54,364 bases of DNA from Archaeoglobus sp. JdFR-27 (GTDB taxonomy: Archaea; Halobacteriota; Archaeoglobi; Archaeoglobales; Archaeoglobaceae): NCBI GenBank assembly GCA_002011235.1, contig MTMO01000048.1, positions 1 to 54,364 of the forward strand. Reading direction: 5' to 3'. This document shows positions 1 to 9,393 of this stretch, in pieces (the stretch's first letter is position 1; the number at the start of each line of letters is the position of its first letter). Below the pieces are notes generated by a model. It did no database searches. It worked only from the letters and a program-made list of their open reading frames with translations, and was not told the origin of the DNA. A program made the position numbers and the translations under genes.

Positions 1-759
1 GGGAGAGAAATATGGATTGAGGTGAGAGCGAGACCGATTGTTGATAAGGGAAAGGTTACCGCAATACAGGGGATAGCAAGGGATATAACTGAGAGAAAGA
101 GACTAGAAAGATCTCTTTCTGATCTAAATGATATTCTGAGACTGCTGAACAAGATCCTCAGACACGACATACTGAATGATCTCTCAGCGATAAGAATAGC
201 TATTGAACTCTTCTTAGAAACCGAAGATAAAGAACTTCTTAGAAAAGTTTTGAGGAGAATTGACAGAAGTACAACTCTGATAAAACAGATGCAAAAACTT
301 GAAGATCTCACAAAATTTAGAGAGCTTAAAGCTGTGAGAATACAGGAGATACTTGATGAAGTTTGCAAGAAATATACTGGAGTTAAGATAAATATCCATG
401 GAGATGGAGTTGTTGAGGCTAATGAAGCTCTTGCATCGGTCTTCGACAACATCATAGGAAACTCAGTAAAGCATGGGAAAGCAGATAGAATAGAAATTAG
501 AATCGAGGGGAATGATTTTTACGAGATAAGAATCATAGATAACGGGAGAGGAATTCCAGATGAGATCAAAACTTTGATCTTCAATGAGGGATTCAGCTAT
601 GGAGATGCAAAAGGTAGTGGACTCGGACTCTACATCTCAAAAAAGATAATTGAGGCTTATGGTGGAACAATAGAAGTTGAAAAAAGTAAATCTGAGACTA
701 AATCAGAGGAAACACCCGGTGCTGAATTTATTATAAGATTGAAAAAGGCAAAACCTTGA
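1..759 (+). CDS. PAS/histidine kinase, C-terminal part (5' end outside window)
   Basis: The reading frame is open from base 1; the first visible codons (GREIWIEV) precede the GTG at 22, so the gene begins upstream of the window. The visible part starts in the last strand of a PAS domain (GIARDITERK). A phospho-acceptor helix with LRHDILND follows; the histidine is residue 48 counted from the GTG. The HATPase domain comes next, with an N box (DNIIGNSVKHG), G1 (DNGRGIP) and G2 (GSGLGLYISKK). This is a typical soluble archaeal sensor kinase; the signal sensed cannot be told because the N-terminus is missing. No receiver gene is adjacent. Confidence 0.88.
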   Translation, partial: GREIWIEVRARPIVDKGKVTAIQGIARDITERKRLERSLSDLNDILRLLNKILRHDILNDLSAIRIAIELFLETEDKELLRKVLRRIDRSTTLIKQMQKLEDLTKFRELKAVRIQEILDEVCKKYTGVKINIHGDGVVEANEALASVFDNIIGNSVKHGKADRIEIRIEGNDFYEIRIIDNGRGIPDEIKTLIFNEGFSYGDAKGSGLGLYISKKIIEAYGGTIEVEKSKSETKSEETPGAEFIIRLKKAKP

Positions 760-828
760 TTCTTAGAATTAGACATAAACACCTCACTTAAAGAATGTAA
801 AATGTTTCTGTAAAGTTTTTTAGGGAAA

Positions 829-901
829 TGGACTCGCCGGGATTTGAACCCGGGGCCTCCGCCTCGCGAAGGCGGCGCTCTTCCAGCTGAGCTACGAGCC
901 C
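829..901 (-). tRNA. tRNA-Ala (CGC)
   Basis: On the minus strand the sequence folds as a complete cloverleaf. The acceptor GGGCTCG pairs with CGAGTCC, the D arm carries GTAGCTCAGCTGG, and the anticodon stem CCGCC/GGCGG encloses loop TTCGCGA with anticodon CGC. The T arm has GGTTCAAATCC, and the discriminator is A. CCA is not encoded. A TATA-like element (GTTATAGAC) lies about 25 bases upstream. Confidence 0.95.
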
Positions 902-1055
902 TTGTTTTGATGGTGTTTTGTCTATAACCAAAATAACGTAAAACATGAGTTAAAAATATTTTTCTGTTTGTTTATTGCAGTTTCACAAGGTTGATGAGGC
1001 TACACTAGCCATAAGGTTGAAACTGAAAACTAAATCTAAAATCTAGGCCCAAAAT

Positions 1056-1463
1056 CTAAACCTCCACCATCTCAACCTCAAGTTTGTCATGAACCTCTTT
1101 GATTCTCTTAAAATCATTGTCAAGAGTCACAAGCTTTTCTTCATTTACTATACAAACAGACGATATCATTACATCCGCATCACTAACCGTTACACCTTTC
1201 TCTTTTAGCCTAGCCCAGAGGTAGGATGCGATTCTCCCTTCTTCATATCCAAAGGATAAAACTGGCAATTCTGAGATTAGGCCAAGAATTACGTTCATCT
1301 CTTTATCACTGTGTTTTACCAGCTTGATATACATTGCTCCTCTTAGCAGCTCGTAAACGCTGACTGAGGTTATCTTAACATCCTCGTTAATGATACTCTT
1401 GATATTCTTGTAAAACTCTATATCTTTCAGGATTTGAAGAAGAATAGACGTGTCAAAGATCAA
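1056..1463 (-). CDS. vapC: VapC-type PIN-domain toxin (ribonuclease)
   Basis: This is a 135-residue PIN-domain protein, the usual length for VapC. The acidic metal-binding residues of the family are at D4, E38 and D95/D97, with D115/D117 in the C-terminal TLDNDF segment. PIN toxins are Mg-dependent endoribonucleases. The start codon overlaps the end of the upstream antitoxin gene by 11 bases, the usual coupled antitoxin-toxin arrangement. The RNA target cannot be deduced. Confidence 0.88.
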   Translation of the reverse strand: MIFDTSILLQILKDIEFYKNIKSIINEDVKITSVSVYELLRGAMYIKLVKHSDKEMNVILGLISELPVLSFGYEEGRIASYLWARLKEKGVTVSDADVMISSVCIVNEEKLVTLDNDFKRIKEVHDKLEVEMVEV

Positions 1464-1674
1464 AATCTCTCACCTCAAAGGATTTTCTTTCTTTCATAAC
1501 GATTTCGAACAGATCACTCTCAGCAAGTGAACCTGCATATCTTTCGAGAGTTTCCAAGGATTTTTCCCGTTTTTCTTCCAGCAATCTAAGAATCACATCG
1601 GAAAAAGATTCACCTCCTCTCTTCATTTTTGAAAGTTTGTTGTAAACCTCATCCCTGAGTACTATATTCTTCAT
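1453..1674 (-). CDS. vapB: VapB-type antitoxin
   Basis: This 73-residue protein starts MKNIVLRDEVYNKLSKMK and continues with SFSDVILRLLEE, the pattern of the archaeal VapB/DUF217 antitoxin family. The N-terminal part is a ribbon-helix-helix-like DNA-binding element. The C-terminal helix (LAESDLFEIVMKER) probably wraps the toxin. A TATA-like stretch (TTTAAATATA) lies about 25 bases upstream of the ATG, so the mRNA is likely leaderless. Autoregulation by the VapBC complex is known for the family and is inferred here. Confidence 0.85.
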   Translation of the reverse strand: MKNIVLRDEVYNKLSKMKRGGESFSDVILRLLEEKREKSLETLERYAGSLAESDLFEIVMKERKSFEVRDFDL

Positions 1675-1805
1675 ACATCAATTAATACATATAGTATATT
1701 TAAATTTAACTTTTCTGAATATGCACCTTACCTTTCCAAATAGCAACTTAAAACCAAATCCAAAAAATGGGGAAAAAGACCAAAGTTAAAATCTAACCAA
1801 ATGCT

Positions 1806-3044
1806 CTAAACCCTCTCAATTATAGTCGCTCCTCCCTGTCCTCCTCCACCACAGAGGGTTGCACATCCGTATCTCGCATCTTCAAGCTCAAGAATTCTCG
1901 CAAGGGTTCCAACAAGCCTTATACCGCTCGCTGCCAGAGGATGACCTATTGCAATCGCTCCTCCTTTTACGTTTACTCTTTCAGAATCGAGACCAAGCTT
2001 TTTGATTGCAAAAAGCGTTACAACAGCAAAAGCCTCATTTACCTCCCAGAAGTCGATGTCCTTCACTTCCAACTTTGCCATCTTGAGAGCTTTTCTGCTT
2101 GCAGGCACAGGCCCTTCACCCATAACACTCGGCTCGACTCCAGCCCATCCAAGCGAGACTATTTTTGCCATAGGCTCCAAACCAAGCTCTTTCACCTTCT
2201 CTTTCGACATCAGCATGATTGCAGTTGCTCCTGCATTCAGCGGAGATGAATTGCCAGCTGTTATGACCCCATCCGGCCTGAAAGCGGGAGGAAGTTTCTC
2301 AATAGCCTCCAGAGACGTCTCAAACCTTATCGACTGATCTACATCTATGACCTTTTTGCTTCCATCTGCCTGCTCCACCTCTATGGGGAGAATTTCCCCT
2401 TCCCGTTTATCAGGATAGCCCTTTCCGCTCCTGAAGTAGTCTTCTTTCACAGCTTTTGCAGCTCTTTCGTGGCTCTTAACACTCCACTCATCAAGCTCTT
2501 TCTTTGTCCACCCCAATTCGTCTTTATACTTCGAGAAAAGCTTCTCAGCGGTCATCCCCATGCTGATTGCCGTAAACAAATCGTACTTCTCCACAAGATC
2601 ACTCTTACTCATCAAAGTTGGCGACACGCCCAAATGTGGATTCAAATCGAGCTGAAGGGGTAGATGGGTCATATGTTCCAAACCGCAAGCGATCGTTATG
2701 TCCGAGTAGCCAAGCATGATCTCCATCGCACACTGATGCATGGCTGACATCCCTGAAATACAAACCCTTTCACCCCCCTGAGCTGGGACTTCTACTGGCA
2801 GTTCTGCCAGCAGGGTTACAACTCTACCTCCATAAAGCCAGTTCTCCTTCATCTGCATCGTACAGCCGGTTATCACATCTCCTATCTCCTTTGGATCGAT
2901 TCCGGTTCTGTTGATCATCGTTTTAACAAGTTCAGCAGCAACAGCAGGCATGTCGATCTTATTAAAAACATCTCTTTCAGGCTGTTTTGGCCTACTCCGC
3001 GAAAAGGCCGATCTCAAATAATCTACTATATACACCTCTCCCAT
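1806..3044 (-). CDS. Thiolase (acetyl-CoA C-acyltransferase, FadA-like)
   Basis: This is a 412-residue thiolase that condenses or cleaves acyl-CoA and acetyl-CoA. The nucleophile is C95 in GERVCISGMS. The catalytic histidine is H368 in IAIGHPLAASG, and the second cysteine is C398 in LCGGGGQGG. The length and all three catalytic motifs fit a degradative thiolase. It is followed on the same strand by an SCP2-like gene and an acyl-CoA dehydrogenase, so the block probably serves fatty-acid beta-oxidation. Biosynthetic acetoacetyl-CoA thiolase is an alternative that the sequence alone does not exclude. Confidence 0.92.
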   Translation of the reverse strand: MGEVYIVDYLRSAFSRSRPKQPERDVFNKIDMPAVAAELVKTMINRTGIDPKEIGDVITGCTMQMKENWLYGGRVVTLLAELPVEVPAQGGERVCISGMSAMHQCAMEIMLGYSDITIACGLEHMTHLPLQLDLNPHLGVSPTLMSKSDLVEKYDLFTAISMGMTAEKLFSKYKDELGWTKKELDEWSVKSHERAAKAVKEDYFRSGKGYPDKREGEILPIEVEQADGSKKVIDVDQSIRFETSLEAIEKLPPAFRPDGVITAGNSSPLNAGATAIMLMSKEKVKELGLEPMAKIVSLGWAGVEPSVMGEGPVPASRKALKMAKLEVKDIDFWEVNEAFAVVTLFAIKKLGLDSERVNVKGGAIAIGHPLAASGIRLVGTLARILELEDARYGCATLCGGGGQGGATIIERV

Positions 3045-3194
3045 GATTGGAAATTGAACTTGAAATATTTAAAGGTTAGGAAATTTGTTCAGAAAGCCTT
3101 TTTTAGATTTTGGGCTGAGATGAACTACCCAATATCTAAAAGAGATCCTATTAGAAATAAAAATAACAAAAAATAAAAATTAATAGATTTAAAT

Positions 3195-3533
3195 CTAGAG
3201 TTTTACCTTTTTAAGCACACCGGCAAGCTTTTGAGATTCCATTATATTTCCTTGAATCTTGTACTTGCCGGTCATGAAGCCCATGACTGGGTCTTCTTCA
3301 CCCTTCATTACCTTTGTCCAGTATTCATCACTTGCTATAATCGTAAAGTTCGCTCCTCCAGCATCACCTTCGAAAAATCCGGCAGTTCCATCGTCGTTGT
3401 ACTTCACGTAAAACTTCTCTCCATCTATTTCGAACTGTACTGTTCCTCCCCAGCCTTTCATTTCATTTACCACTTCATCTGTCGCATTCCCAACTTCAAC
3501 CAATTTTTTAACCAATTCTTTTGCCTCACCCAT
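3195..3533 (-). CDS. SCP2 sterol-binding domain protein
   Basis: This small protein of 112 residues has the SCP2-type lipid-carrier pattern: GGTVQFEIDGEKFYVKYNDDG, then NFTIIASDEYWTKVMKGEEDP and FMTGKYKIQGN near the end. Such domains bind acyl-CoAs or other lipids. I chose the ATG at 3533 because AAAGGAGGTG lies 8 bases upstream; a GTG 9 bases earlier would sit inside that ribosome site. Its place between thiolase and acyl-CoA dehydrogenase suggests acyl carrier or storage work in the same pathway, which is inference. Confidence 0.85.
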   Translation of the reverse strand: MGEAKELVKKLVEVGNATDEVVNEMKGWGGTVQFEIDGEKFYVKYNDDGTAGFFEGDAGGANFTIIASDEYWTKVMKGEEDPVMGFMTGKYKIQGNIMESQKLAGVLKKVKL

Positions 3534-3584
3534 CAAAAACACCTCCTTTAAATTATTAACTTTATTAACTTTAAATTATTAATA

Positions 3585-3610
3585 AATTAGTACGGTGAAT
3601 TAGTACGGTG
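3585..3610. repeat. 13-bp tandem duplication over the acyl-CoA dehydrogenase stop codon
   Basis: The unit AATTAGTACGGTG occurs twice head to tail (3585-3597 and 3598-3610). The right copy supplies the last sense codons and the TAA stop of the minus-strand acyl-CoA dehydrogenase. The left copy lies just beyond the stop. Confidence 0.9.
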
Positions 3611-4787
3611 GCTTTCTTAAGACAGTGATCTGAGATGGCAACTTACCATACAGAGACCTTGATATGATTTCTTTTTCAACCTCTTTTGTTCCTTCGTAAA
3701 GTTCTGTTATTTTCGCATCCCTGTAGAACCTCGAGATCGGATATTCGCCGATATAACCATACCCTCCAAAGATTTGCAAAGCCTCATCGCAGACCTTCAC
3801 AGCTGTCTTAGCACAGTAGTATTTGGCCATCGCTGTCAAACCGGGATCTGGCATTCCCGTATCTGCCTGCATAGCTGCTTGGATAGCAAGAAGCCTCGAT
3901 GCCTCGATCTCTGTTCGCATCTTCGCAAACTTATCCTGGGTTAGCTGGAAGTCCTTAAGTTTCCTACCAAAGATTTCTCTGTTCTTTGAATACTCAAAGG
4001 CAAGCTCAAAGGCTCCCTGAGCGATTCCAACTGCTTGGAAAGCTACCGGAATTCTCGTCGTGTTGAAGAACACCATCGCTTGCATGAAGCCATTGCCCTC
4101 CTGCCCGACGAGATTCTCAGCCGGAACTCTGACATTCTTAAAGCTGAGTTCAGCAGTATCAGATGATCTTATTCCAAGCTTGTTCTTTATTTTAGTTCTT
4201 GTTAAACCTTCGCTATTTGCATCCACTATGAAGACACTCATTCCCTGATGTCTTTTCTCAGCATTTGGATCGGTTCTTGCCAAAACAACGAACCAATCGG
4301 CAATTGTTCCGTTCGTTATGAAGGTCTTTGTTCCATTCAAGACATATTCATCGCCTTCCTTAATAGCCTTCATCTTTATTCCTGCAACATCACTTCCTGC
4401 TGCTGGTTCAGTAAAAGCTGCCCCACAGATCGTTTTGCCTTCACAAAGCGGTGGCAGATATTTCTGTTTCTGCTCTTCAGTTCCAAAGTACATCAGCATC
4501 TCTGAGCCAAACGTTGAGGCGAGAATCATTCCAACTCCGGCATCAACTCTAAAAAACTCCTCAACGACGAGACATGCATCCAGCATCTTAAGCCCTTGTC
4601 CCCCATATTCCTCAGGTATCCCCATTCCAATGAATCCAAGTTTAACAGCTTTTTTGAAGACGTCCCAAGGAAATTCCTCTTTCAAATCATACTCTTCAGC
4701 AACAGAAGCAATCTCTTTTTCAGCAAATTCCCTTGCAGCTTCTTTTATTGCTTTTTGTTCATCATTTAAAAGAACATCCAGTAACAT
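3600..4787 (-). CDS. Acyl-CoA dehydrogenase
   Basis: This FAD-dependent acyl-CoA dehydrogenase of about 395 residues introduces the alpha-beta double bond in acyl-CoAs. It has the family motifs CGAAFTEPAAGSDVAG, GTKTFITNG, and the C-terminal QIFGGYGYIGEYPISRFYRDAK followed by ELYEGTKEVEK, whose glutamate is in the catalytic-base position. The ATG at 4787 has GGGTGAT just upstream; the frame stays open to 4817, but that start has no ribosome site. The last codons and stop lie in a 13-bp tandem duplication (3585-3610). An electron-transfer flavoprotein is not encoded nearby. Confidence 0.92.
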   Translation of the reverse strand: MLLDVLLNDEQKAIKEAAREFAEKEIASVAEEYDLKEEFPWDVFKKAVKLGFIGMGIPEEYGGQGLKMLDACLVVEEFFRVDAGVGMILASTFGSEMLMYFGTEEQKQKYLPPLCEGKTICGAAFTEPAAGSDVAGIKMKAIKEGDEYVLNGTKTFITNGTIADWFVVLARTDPNAEKRHQGMSVFIVDANSEGLTRTKIKNKLGIRSSDTAELSFKNVRVPAENLVGQEGNGFMQAMVFFNTTRIPVAFQAVGIAQGAFELAFEYSKNREIFGRKLKDFQLTQDKFAKMRTEIEASRLLAIQAAMQADTGMPDPGLTAMAKYYCAKTAVKVCDEALQIFGGYGYIGEYPISRFYRDAKITELYEGTKEVEKEIISRSLYGKLPSQITVLRKPPY

Positions 4788-5204
4788 GCTATCACCCAAA
4801 CTTTCATTATACCACAAAGTATTTAAAAATTTTCAAAAAATAAAGATTTTAATTTAAATTAGAAAAATTTTTAAACCGTAGTTAAACCTCATTATTATTA
4901 ATTATAAAAACTAAAAAAGGACGATACAAGCTATTTTTGTAAGCGAATTTTATCTCTCCTTTAACTATAAAAACCAACATCCGAGGCCCAATCATAATCA
5001 ATTTAATTTTCTTTAACTGTTTCCAACTAACGACATAATATATTCACAACTCTAAACATACTTTAGAGTTAATGTATTCATCCTTGAATGTATTGTAAAT
5101 TACTGAAAACTCCATATCAAATTTGGAGTTAAAAAAACATAGTTTGGTAGAAAAATATATATACATGAAATAAGACAATATATTACCGAAGGAGGTGAAT
5201 ATGA
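4788..5204 (+). promoter_or_regulatory. Histone upstream region with two 23-bp palindromes, TATA box and Shine-Dalgarno
   Basis: No gene is seen in this AT-rich gap. At 5048-5070 AACTCTAAA is followed by five bases and TTTAGAGTT, a perfect 9-5-9 palindrome. At 5108-5130 AACTCCATA, five bases and TTTGGAGTT form a near-identical palindrome with one arm mismatch. Their centres are exactly 60 bases apart. A TATA-like AAAATATATATA is at about 5152-5163, and GGAGGTG precedes the histone ATG. The palindromes look like operators upstream of the promoter; the protein that would bind is unknown. Confidence 0.6.
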
Positions 5205-5408
5205 ATGGCTGAGTTACCCGCTGCACCAGTTGAAAGACTGATTAGAAATGCTGGTGCCAACAGAGTTAGTGCTGACGCCGTTGCGAAAATGGTAGAGATC
5301 CTCGAGGATAAGGCAACCGAGATCTCCAAGAAGGCAGTTGAGGTTGCCAAACACGCAGGAAGAAAGACGGTTAAGGCAGAAGACATAAAGCTTGCCCTTA
5401 GAACCTAA
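5205..5408 (+). CDS. Archaeal histone (HMf family)
   Basis: This is a 67-residue single histone fold, the standard size. It starts [20 protein letters not shown], with the central helix [20 protein letters not shown] and the C-terminal [16 protein letters not shown] typical of HMf/HpyA histones. The proteins dimerise and wrap DNA into polymerising superhelices. A strong GGAGGTG lies upstream of the ATG. Two palindromes sit upstream (see regulatory entry). A T-rich stretch after the stop is a likely terminator. Confidence 0.97.
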   Translation: MAELPAAPVERLIRNAGANRVSADAVAKMVEILEDKATEISKKAVEVAKHAGRKTVKAEDIKLALRT

Positions 5409-5482
5409 TCAAAAACAAATCTTTTCTTCATTTTTTATTTAAAAGTATTTAGAAGCAGAACTAACGTTAGAATAAAACTTCC

Positions 5483-6280
5483 CTAGAATTTTCTTTTTAG
5501 AAGTTCTTCGTACGCTTTTATATTTCTTTCAAAGAGGCTGTAGTTCACTTCTCGATGTTTTCTTAATTTATCCAGCTCAATTACACAATGAACTAGCTCT
5601 TCCGACTTTTCATCTGTGTAAATGGCTTCAATACCGTTAGGTGAAGAGATCAAACTCCTCCCAACTGTTTTTGACCCAAGCATTGTCACTCCAGGCCCTC
5701 CTGATTTTATTATCACATAAGCATTGTCGAAGGACCTCGTGAAATAGAGACAGTGGCGCAGTTCTTGAGCGGGCAACTCAGATTTTTCAACAGATACAAC
5801 AGGATTAAAGACGATTTCCGCTCCTTTCATCGCTAAAACCCTACAGTATTCCGGATAGAGAATGTCAGCACAGATCAAAGCTGCAAAATTTACTTTTCCA
5901 ATCTTAAAAATCTTAGCTTTATCTCCCTCTCTTATCCCCAGCTCCTTTTCATTTTTTGTTGGATGAATTTTCTCCTGAATTCCTCTGATTTCTCCACTTT
6001 CAAAAATATGAAGAGCATTAAAATATCCTCTCCCATTCGGAACTTTTATAACAGCATTCCCGGCCACAACACAGCCATAATCAAAGCTGAGTCTGCGAAG
6101 AAACTCTAAGGTTTCAGTGCTCTTCTTGAGATCAACTCCTCCGGGAGTATAAGAAAAGTACTCTGGAAGGAGAAAAACCTCCACACCTCTATCAAATCCA
6201 CTTTTGATTAGCCTCTCTGCACTTTCAAATGATGTTTCCGAACCAACTTTGCACTGCACCGCTGCAACTTTGAGCTCCAT
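5483..6280 (-). CDS. Carbon-nitrogen hydrolase (nitrilase superfamily)
   Basis: This protein of 265 residues has the nitrilase Glu-Lys-Cys triad: E40 in LLPEYF, K104 in QEKIHP and C137 in ALICADILYPE. Members hydrolyse amides, carbamoyl groups or nitriles; the substrate is not predictable. I start at the ATG at 6280 (MELKVAAVQC). A TATA-like element (TTTATATT) around 6303-6310 would place transcription start almost at this ATG, giving a leaderless mRNA; the frame extends to a TTG at 6301, which overlaps the promoter. The glycine region around VKIKSGGPGV is consistent with the family. Confidence 0.85.
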   Translation of the reverse strand: MELKVAAVQCKVGSETSFESAERLIKSGFDRGVEVFLLPEYFSYTPGGVDLKKSTETLEFLRRLSFDYGCVVAGNAVIKVPNGRGYFNALHIFESGEIRGIQEKIHPTKNEKELGIREGDKAKIFKIGKVNFAALICADILYPEYCRVLAMKGAEIVFNPVVSVEKSELPAQELRHCLYFTRSFDNAYVIIKSGGPGVTMLGSKTVGRSLISSPNGIEAIYTDEKSEELVHCVIELDKLRKHREVNYSLFERNIKAYEELLKRKF

Positions 6281-6351
6281 GTTCCAGGATTTGGATGGCA
6301 ATATAAATGTCTAACTCTTTTTAGTTTGACCGTTTGTGATTTGTTCTCAAG

Positions 6352-9012
6352 TTAACTCTGGCCTTTTGAGACAGTTGAGTTTATCTTCCTCAGCACTTCG
6401 CCCAATCTCTCGAGCATCTCTCCAAAACCGCTCCAGTTACCCTTTTTGATCTCTTCTAGAGCTTTTTCATATAATTCAATTCCCAACCTTGTCAAGGAAT
6501 TAAGATCCTCTACCACTGGCCGCTCAGGAGCCTTAGCTTCTCCAAAGACATACCCTATCGAGCTTTGCAAATCCGGTTTCATGACCAGGCGATTCTCATA
6601 AGAGACTACAACACCCCTCAACTCAGGTATCTGGGCATTTTCAGCCCTCAAATAAACGGGTTCAACATAGATTATCGAGTTATCGATTGGGATAACGAGC
6701 AAATTACCCCTTATTATCCTAGACCCTGCTTGACTCCAGAGTGTGAATATCTTAGAGATTTCCGGATCCTGATCGATTCTTGCTTCGATCTGCATTGGTC
6801 CATAGACAAGCGTTCCTTTCGGAAATTCATAAAGTAGGATTTCTCCATAGTTTTCGTCACACCTTGCTGCCATCCAAGAGATTATATTGTCTCTACCCTT
6901 GGGAGAAAAGGGTAACATGAGCAAAAATTCAGGTTTGTTTTCAGCTATAGTTATAATAACGTAATAGGGCTCTATGTCGATTATCTGCTCTTCAAAAAGT
7001 TCTGTTGGGATTTCCCAAACATCTTCTTTGTTGTAAAATGTCCTTGGATCATCCATATGGTAGATAGAGTAAATTTCAGCCTGTATTTTGAAGAGATCTA
7101 TCGGATAGCGGATGTGGCTTTTCTCCTCTGGACCCATCTCCTCGAATGGAACGAAAAGCTCAGGAAAGGCTTTGGTTAAAGTCTTTATAACCGGTTCATC
7201 ACTCATCACGTAAAATTTCATGCTTCCATTGTATGCATCAACGAAGATCTTCACGGAGTTTCTGATGTAGTTAAAGGGTTTTCCATAAACAACCGCCGCA
7301 GAGTATGGGAAATTGTCTAAAGTTGTATATGCATCAACTATCCAGTAAAGTTTACCGTCGATGATGGCTATATAGGGATCACGATCGTAGCTCAGATATG
7401 GGGCGAGTGTATAAACTCTCTCCATTATCTGTCTGTGCATCATTATCTTACTTTCAGGAGTAAGGTAACCGGTCAAAAGCAAATTTACGTCGCCAAACCT
7501 CATGCCGAAAAGGAGTTTTTTCAGAAAGTTGTCAATTAATACTCCTCCTGTCCCATTATATGTGGAGAAAACGTTCTTCTCTCCAAAAGGATAATCGAAT
7601 TCCTTTTGGAGAGTTTTTACTATAACATAGTCCCTCGTGATCTCTCCATAGTATATCTCCGGCCTTTCAACCTTGATTACACCTTTCGGAGGAATATCAT
7701 AGACGAAGAGCTCCGGTCTACCCTCTTCGGAAACAGCATTAACAGGAGAGGCGATAACACCATAACCATGGGTGTAGATAAGATGCCTGTTTACCCAAGT
7801 TTGGGCGGTTGGTGGAAGAAGATCGGGAGAAAGTTCTCTCGCAGAGATCATCAGCTGGGTGTAATTTCCATCAATGTAGTATCTGTCAACATCAACATCG
7901 TTGATGTAGTAGTATGTTCTTATCTGCTGGATCTGTCTGTAGACACTCAAAAGGGGCCTGTGATCCCATAGCCTTATGTTCTCAATTATTCCTGAATTCT
8001 TCTCAATGCTTTCTATGGTGAGCGTGCCTTTAACAGGATAAACCTTCTTTTTCACATCAAGCCCGTACGCAATCCTAGTATAATTTATGCTGTAACCTAT
8101 AAATCTCTCCTCCAATGATAACTCATTCGGATCTACCCTTATCTTCTGAAATGCAACTGGAATCAAAACCAACCCTATGAACACTAATGCAATAAGAACG
8201 AAGAAGACCAAAGCATACATCTCTGCCTGTCTTTTTAATCCGTAATATATCGAGACAGCAGCTAGAGCGAATGAAGCTATAGAAAGTATGAGCATCGCTG
8301 GCATTCTTATGAAAACATCCGTATAGCCAGCGCCTTTAACAACACCTATCTGAGAACTTAATAGATCGTATCTTCCAATGTACAGGTATACACCTGCCAG
8401 AATCATGATGGATGCGATGAGAGCAGAGATATGAATGAATCCTGCTCTCGGAAAAAGGTCTTTGAACTCCTCAAAGCTCTTCACCCATCTGAAAATAAGG
8501 AAGTAGTAAATAATGGAGATTATGAGACAAAAAACTATCAAAACAAAAAAGATGTTTATCAAATCTTTTATGAATGGAAGTTTGAAGGCATAAAAAGAGA
8601 TGTCAATACCAAATATAGGATCTTTCACTCCGAACTCCTGGCCATTCAAGAAAAAGACTAAATCAACCCAATTCCTTGATAGAACGTAGGGGAAAAAGAG
8701 AGAAAGAACAAGAAATATCCAGACCGGAACCTTGAGAGGTTCACCCAAAAACTCCTCACTCGCCATATGCAGGGCCAATCTGTTTAGAAGGAAGATGGTA
8801 AGAGATATAACAAAAAATATTCCAAAGAGCTCAACTCTGTAATACAAGATCTTTAGGAAATAATCCCCGAGTTTTAAAGAATTAAACCACAAATACTCGG
8901 TGTAAACAAAAACGAGAGTGGAGAAAGAAATTATTAATACAAGAAGAATGACAAGAAAAGCGATTATCCTCTTATCGAGAGGTGCTGAGATTTCAAATCG
9001 TTCTTGAGACAC
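6352..9012 (-). CDS. UPF0182-family large membrane protein
   Basis: This 886-residue protein matches the UPF0182/COG1615 architecture. The N-terminal third (about residues 15-290) has about seven hydrophobic segments. A long extracytoplasmic region follows, with family-like stretches such as ENIRLWDHRPLL, YYINDVDVDRY and THGYGVIASPVNAV. The function of the family is unknown. The gene stands alone, between the nitrilase-family gene and the guide RNA. Confidence 0.87.
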   Translation of the reverse strand: MSQERFEISAPLDKRIIAFLVILLVLIISFSTLVFVYTEYLWFNSLKLGDYFLKILYYRVELFGIFFVISLTIFLLNRLALHMASEEFLGEPLKVPVWIFLVLSLFFPYVLSRNWVDLVFFLNGQEFGVKDPIFGIDISFYAFKLPFIKDLINIFFVLIVFCLIISIIYYFLIFRWVKSFEEFKDLFPRAGFIHISALIASIMILAGVYLYIGRYDLLSSQIGVVKGAGYTDVFIRMPAMLILSIASFALAAVSIYYGLKRQAEMYALVFFVLIALVFIGLVLIPVAFQKIRVDPNELSLEERFIGYSINYTRIAYGLDVKKKVYPVKGTLTIESIEKNSGIIENIRLWDHRPLLSVYRQIQQIRTYYYINDVDVDRYYIDGNYTQLMISARELSPDLLPPTAQTWVNRHLIYTHGYGVIASPVNAVSEEGRPELFVYDIPPKGVIKVERPEIYYGEITRDYVIVKTLQKEFDYPFGEKNVFSTYNGTGGVLIDNFLKKLLFGMRFGDVNLLLTGYLTPESKIMMHRQIMERVYTLAPYLSYDRDPYIAIIDGKLYWIVDAYTTLDNFPYSAAVVYGKPFNYIRNSVKIFVDAYNGSMKFYVMSDEPVIKTLTKAFPELFVPFEEMGPEEKSHIRYPIDLFKIQAEIYSIYHMDDPRTFYNKEDVWEIPTELFEEQIIDIEPYYVIITIAENKPEFLLMLPFSPKGRDNIISWMAARCDENYGEILLYEFPKGTLVYGPMQIEARIDQDPEISKIFTLWSQAGSRIIRGNLLVIPIDNSIIYVEPVYLRAENAQIPELRGVVVSYENRLVMKPDLQSSIGYVFGEAKAPERPVVEDLNSLTRLGIELYEKALEEIKKGNWSGFGEMLERLGEVLRKINSTVSKGQS

Positions 9013-9393
9013 GTTAATAGTTTATTTTAGAGACTATTTAATTTTTTGGTAATTTGCAGATTGCTTAGCTAAAACTAACTATTACCAACTATTACTGGAG
9101 CAAGAATATTTAAATAATTTCACAAGAGCTCATAAGAGTTTTTCTAATTTTTTATATGTTTTTCATATTTGGCCAGATATTATATTTTCAAAACTCACCA
9201 CACAAGGCCTAATATGATCTTCCAGATTGCATGATTTGTCGAGAATAGGCAGTCTGAAGGGGTATCAATCTAAGAATATCCACATTTACATGCCCTCGTT
9301 GAAGTATGCTGTCTCAAATCCCATTCTCAAAAACAGCCTGGTTGGTTATTTAATTATTTAAAAAAATTTTAGCCTAACTGCTTTTCTGTAAAA
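9013..9393. other. Intergenic region, possible short coding relic
   Basis: No full gene is seen. On the plus strand about 46 codons are open from about 9213 and end in TAA near 9360. They include SRIGSLKGYQSK and MPSLKYAVSNPIL, composition like protein, but there is no start signal and I do not recognise it. The rest is AT-rich leader of the UPF0182 gene. Confidence 0.35.
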
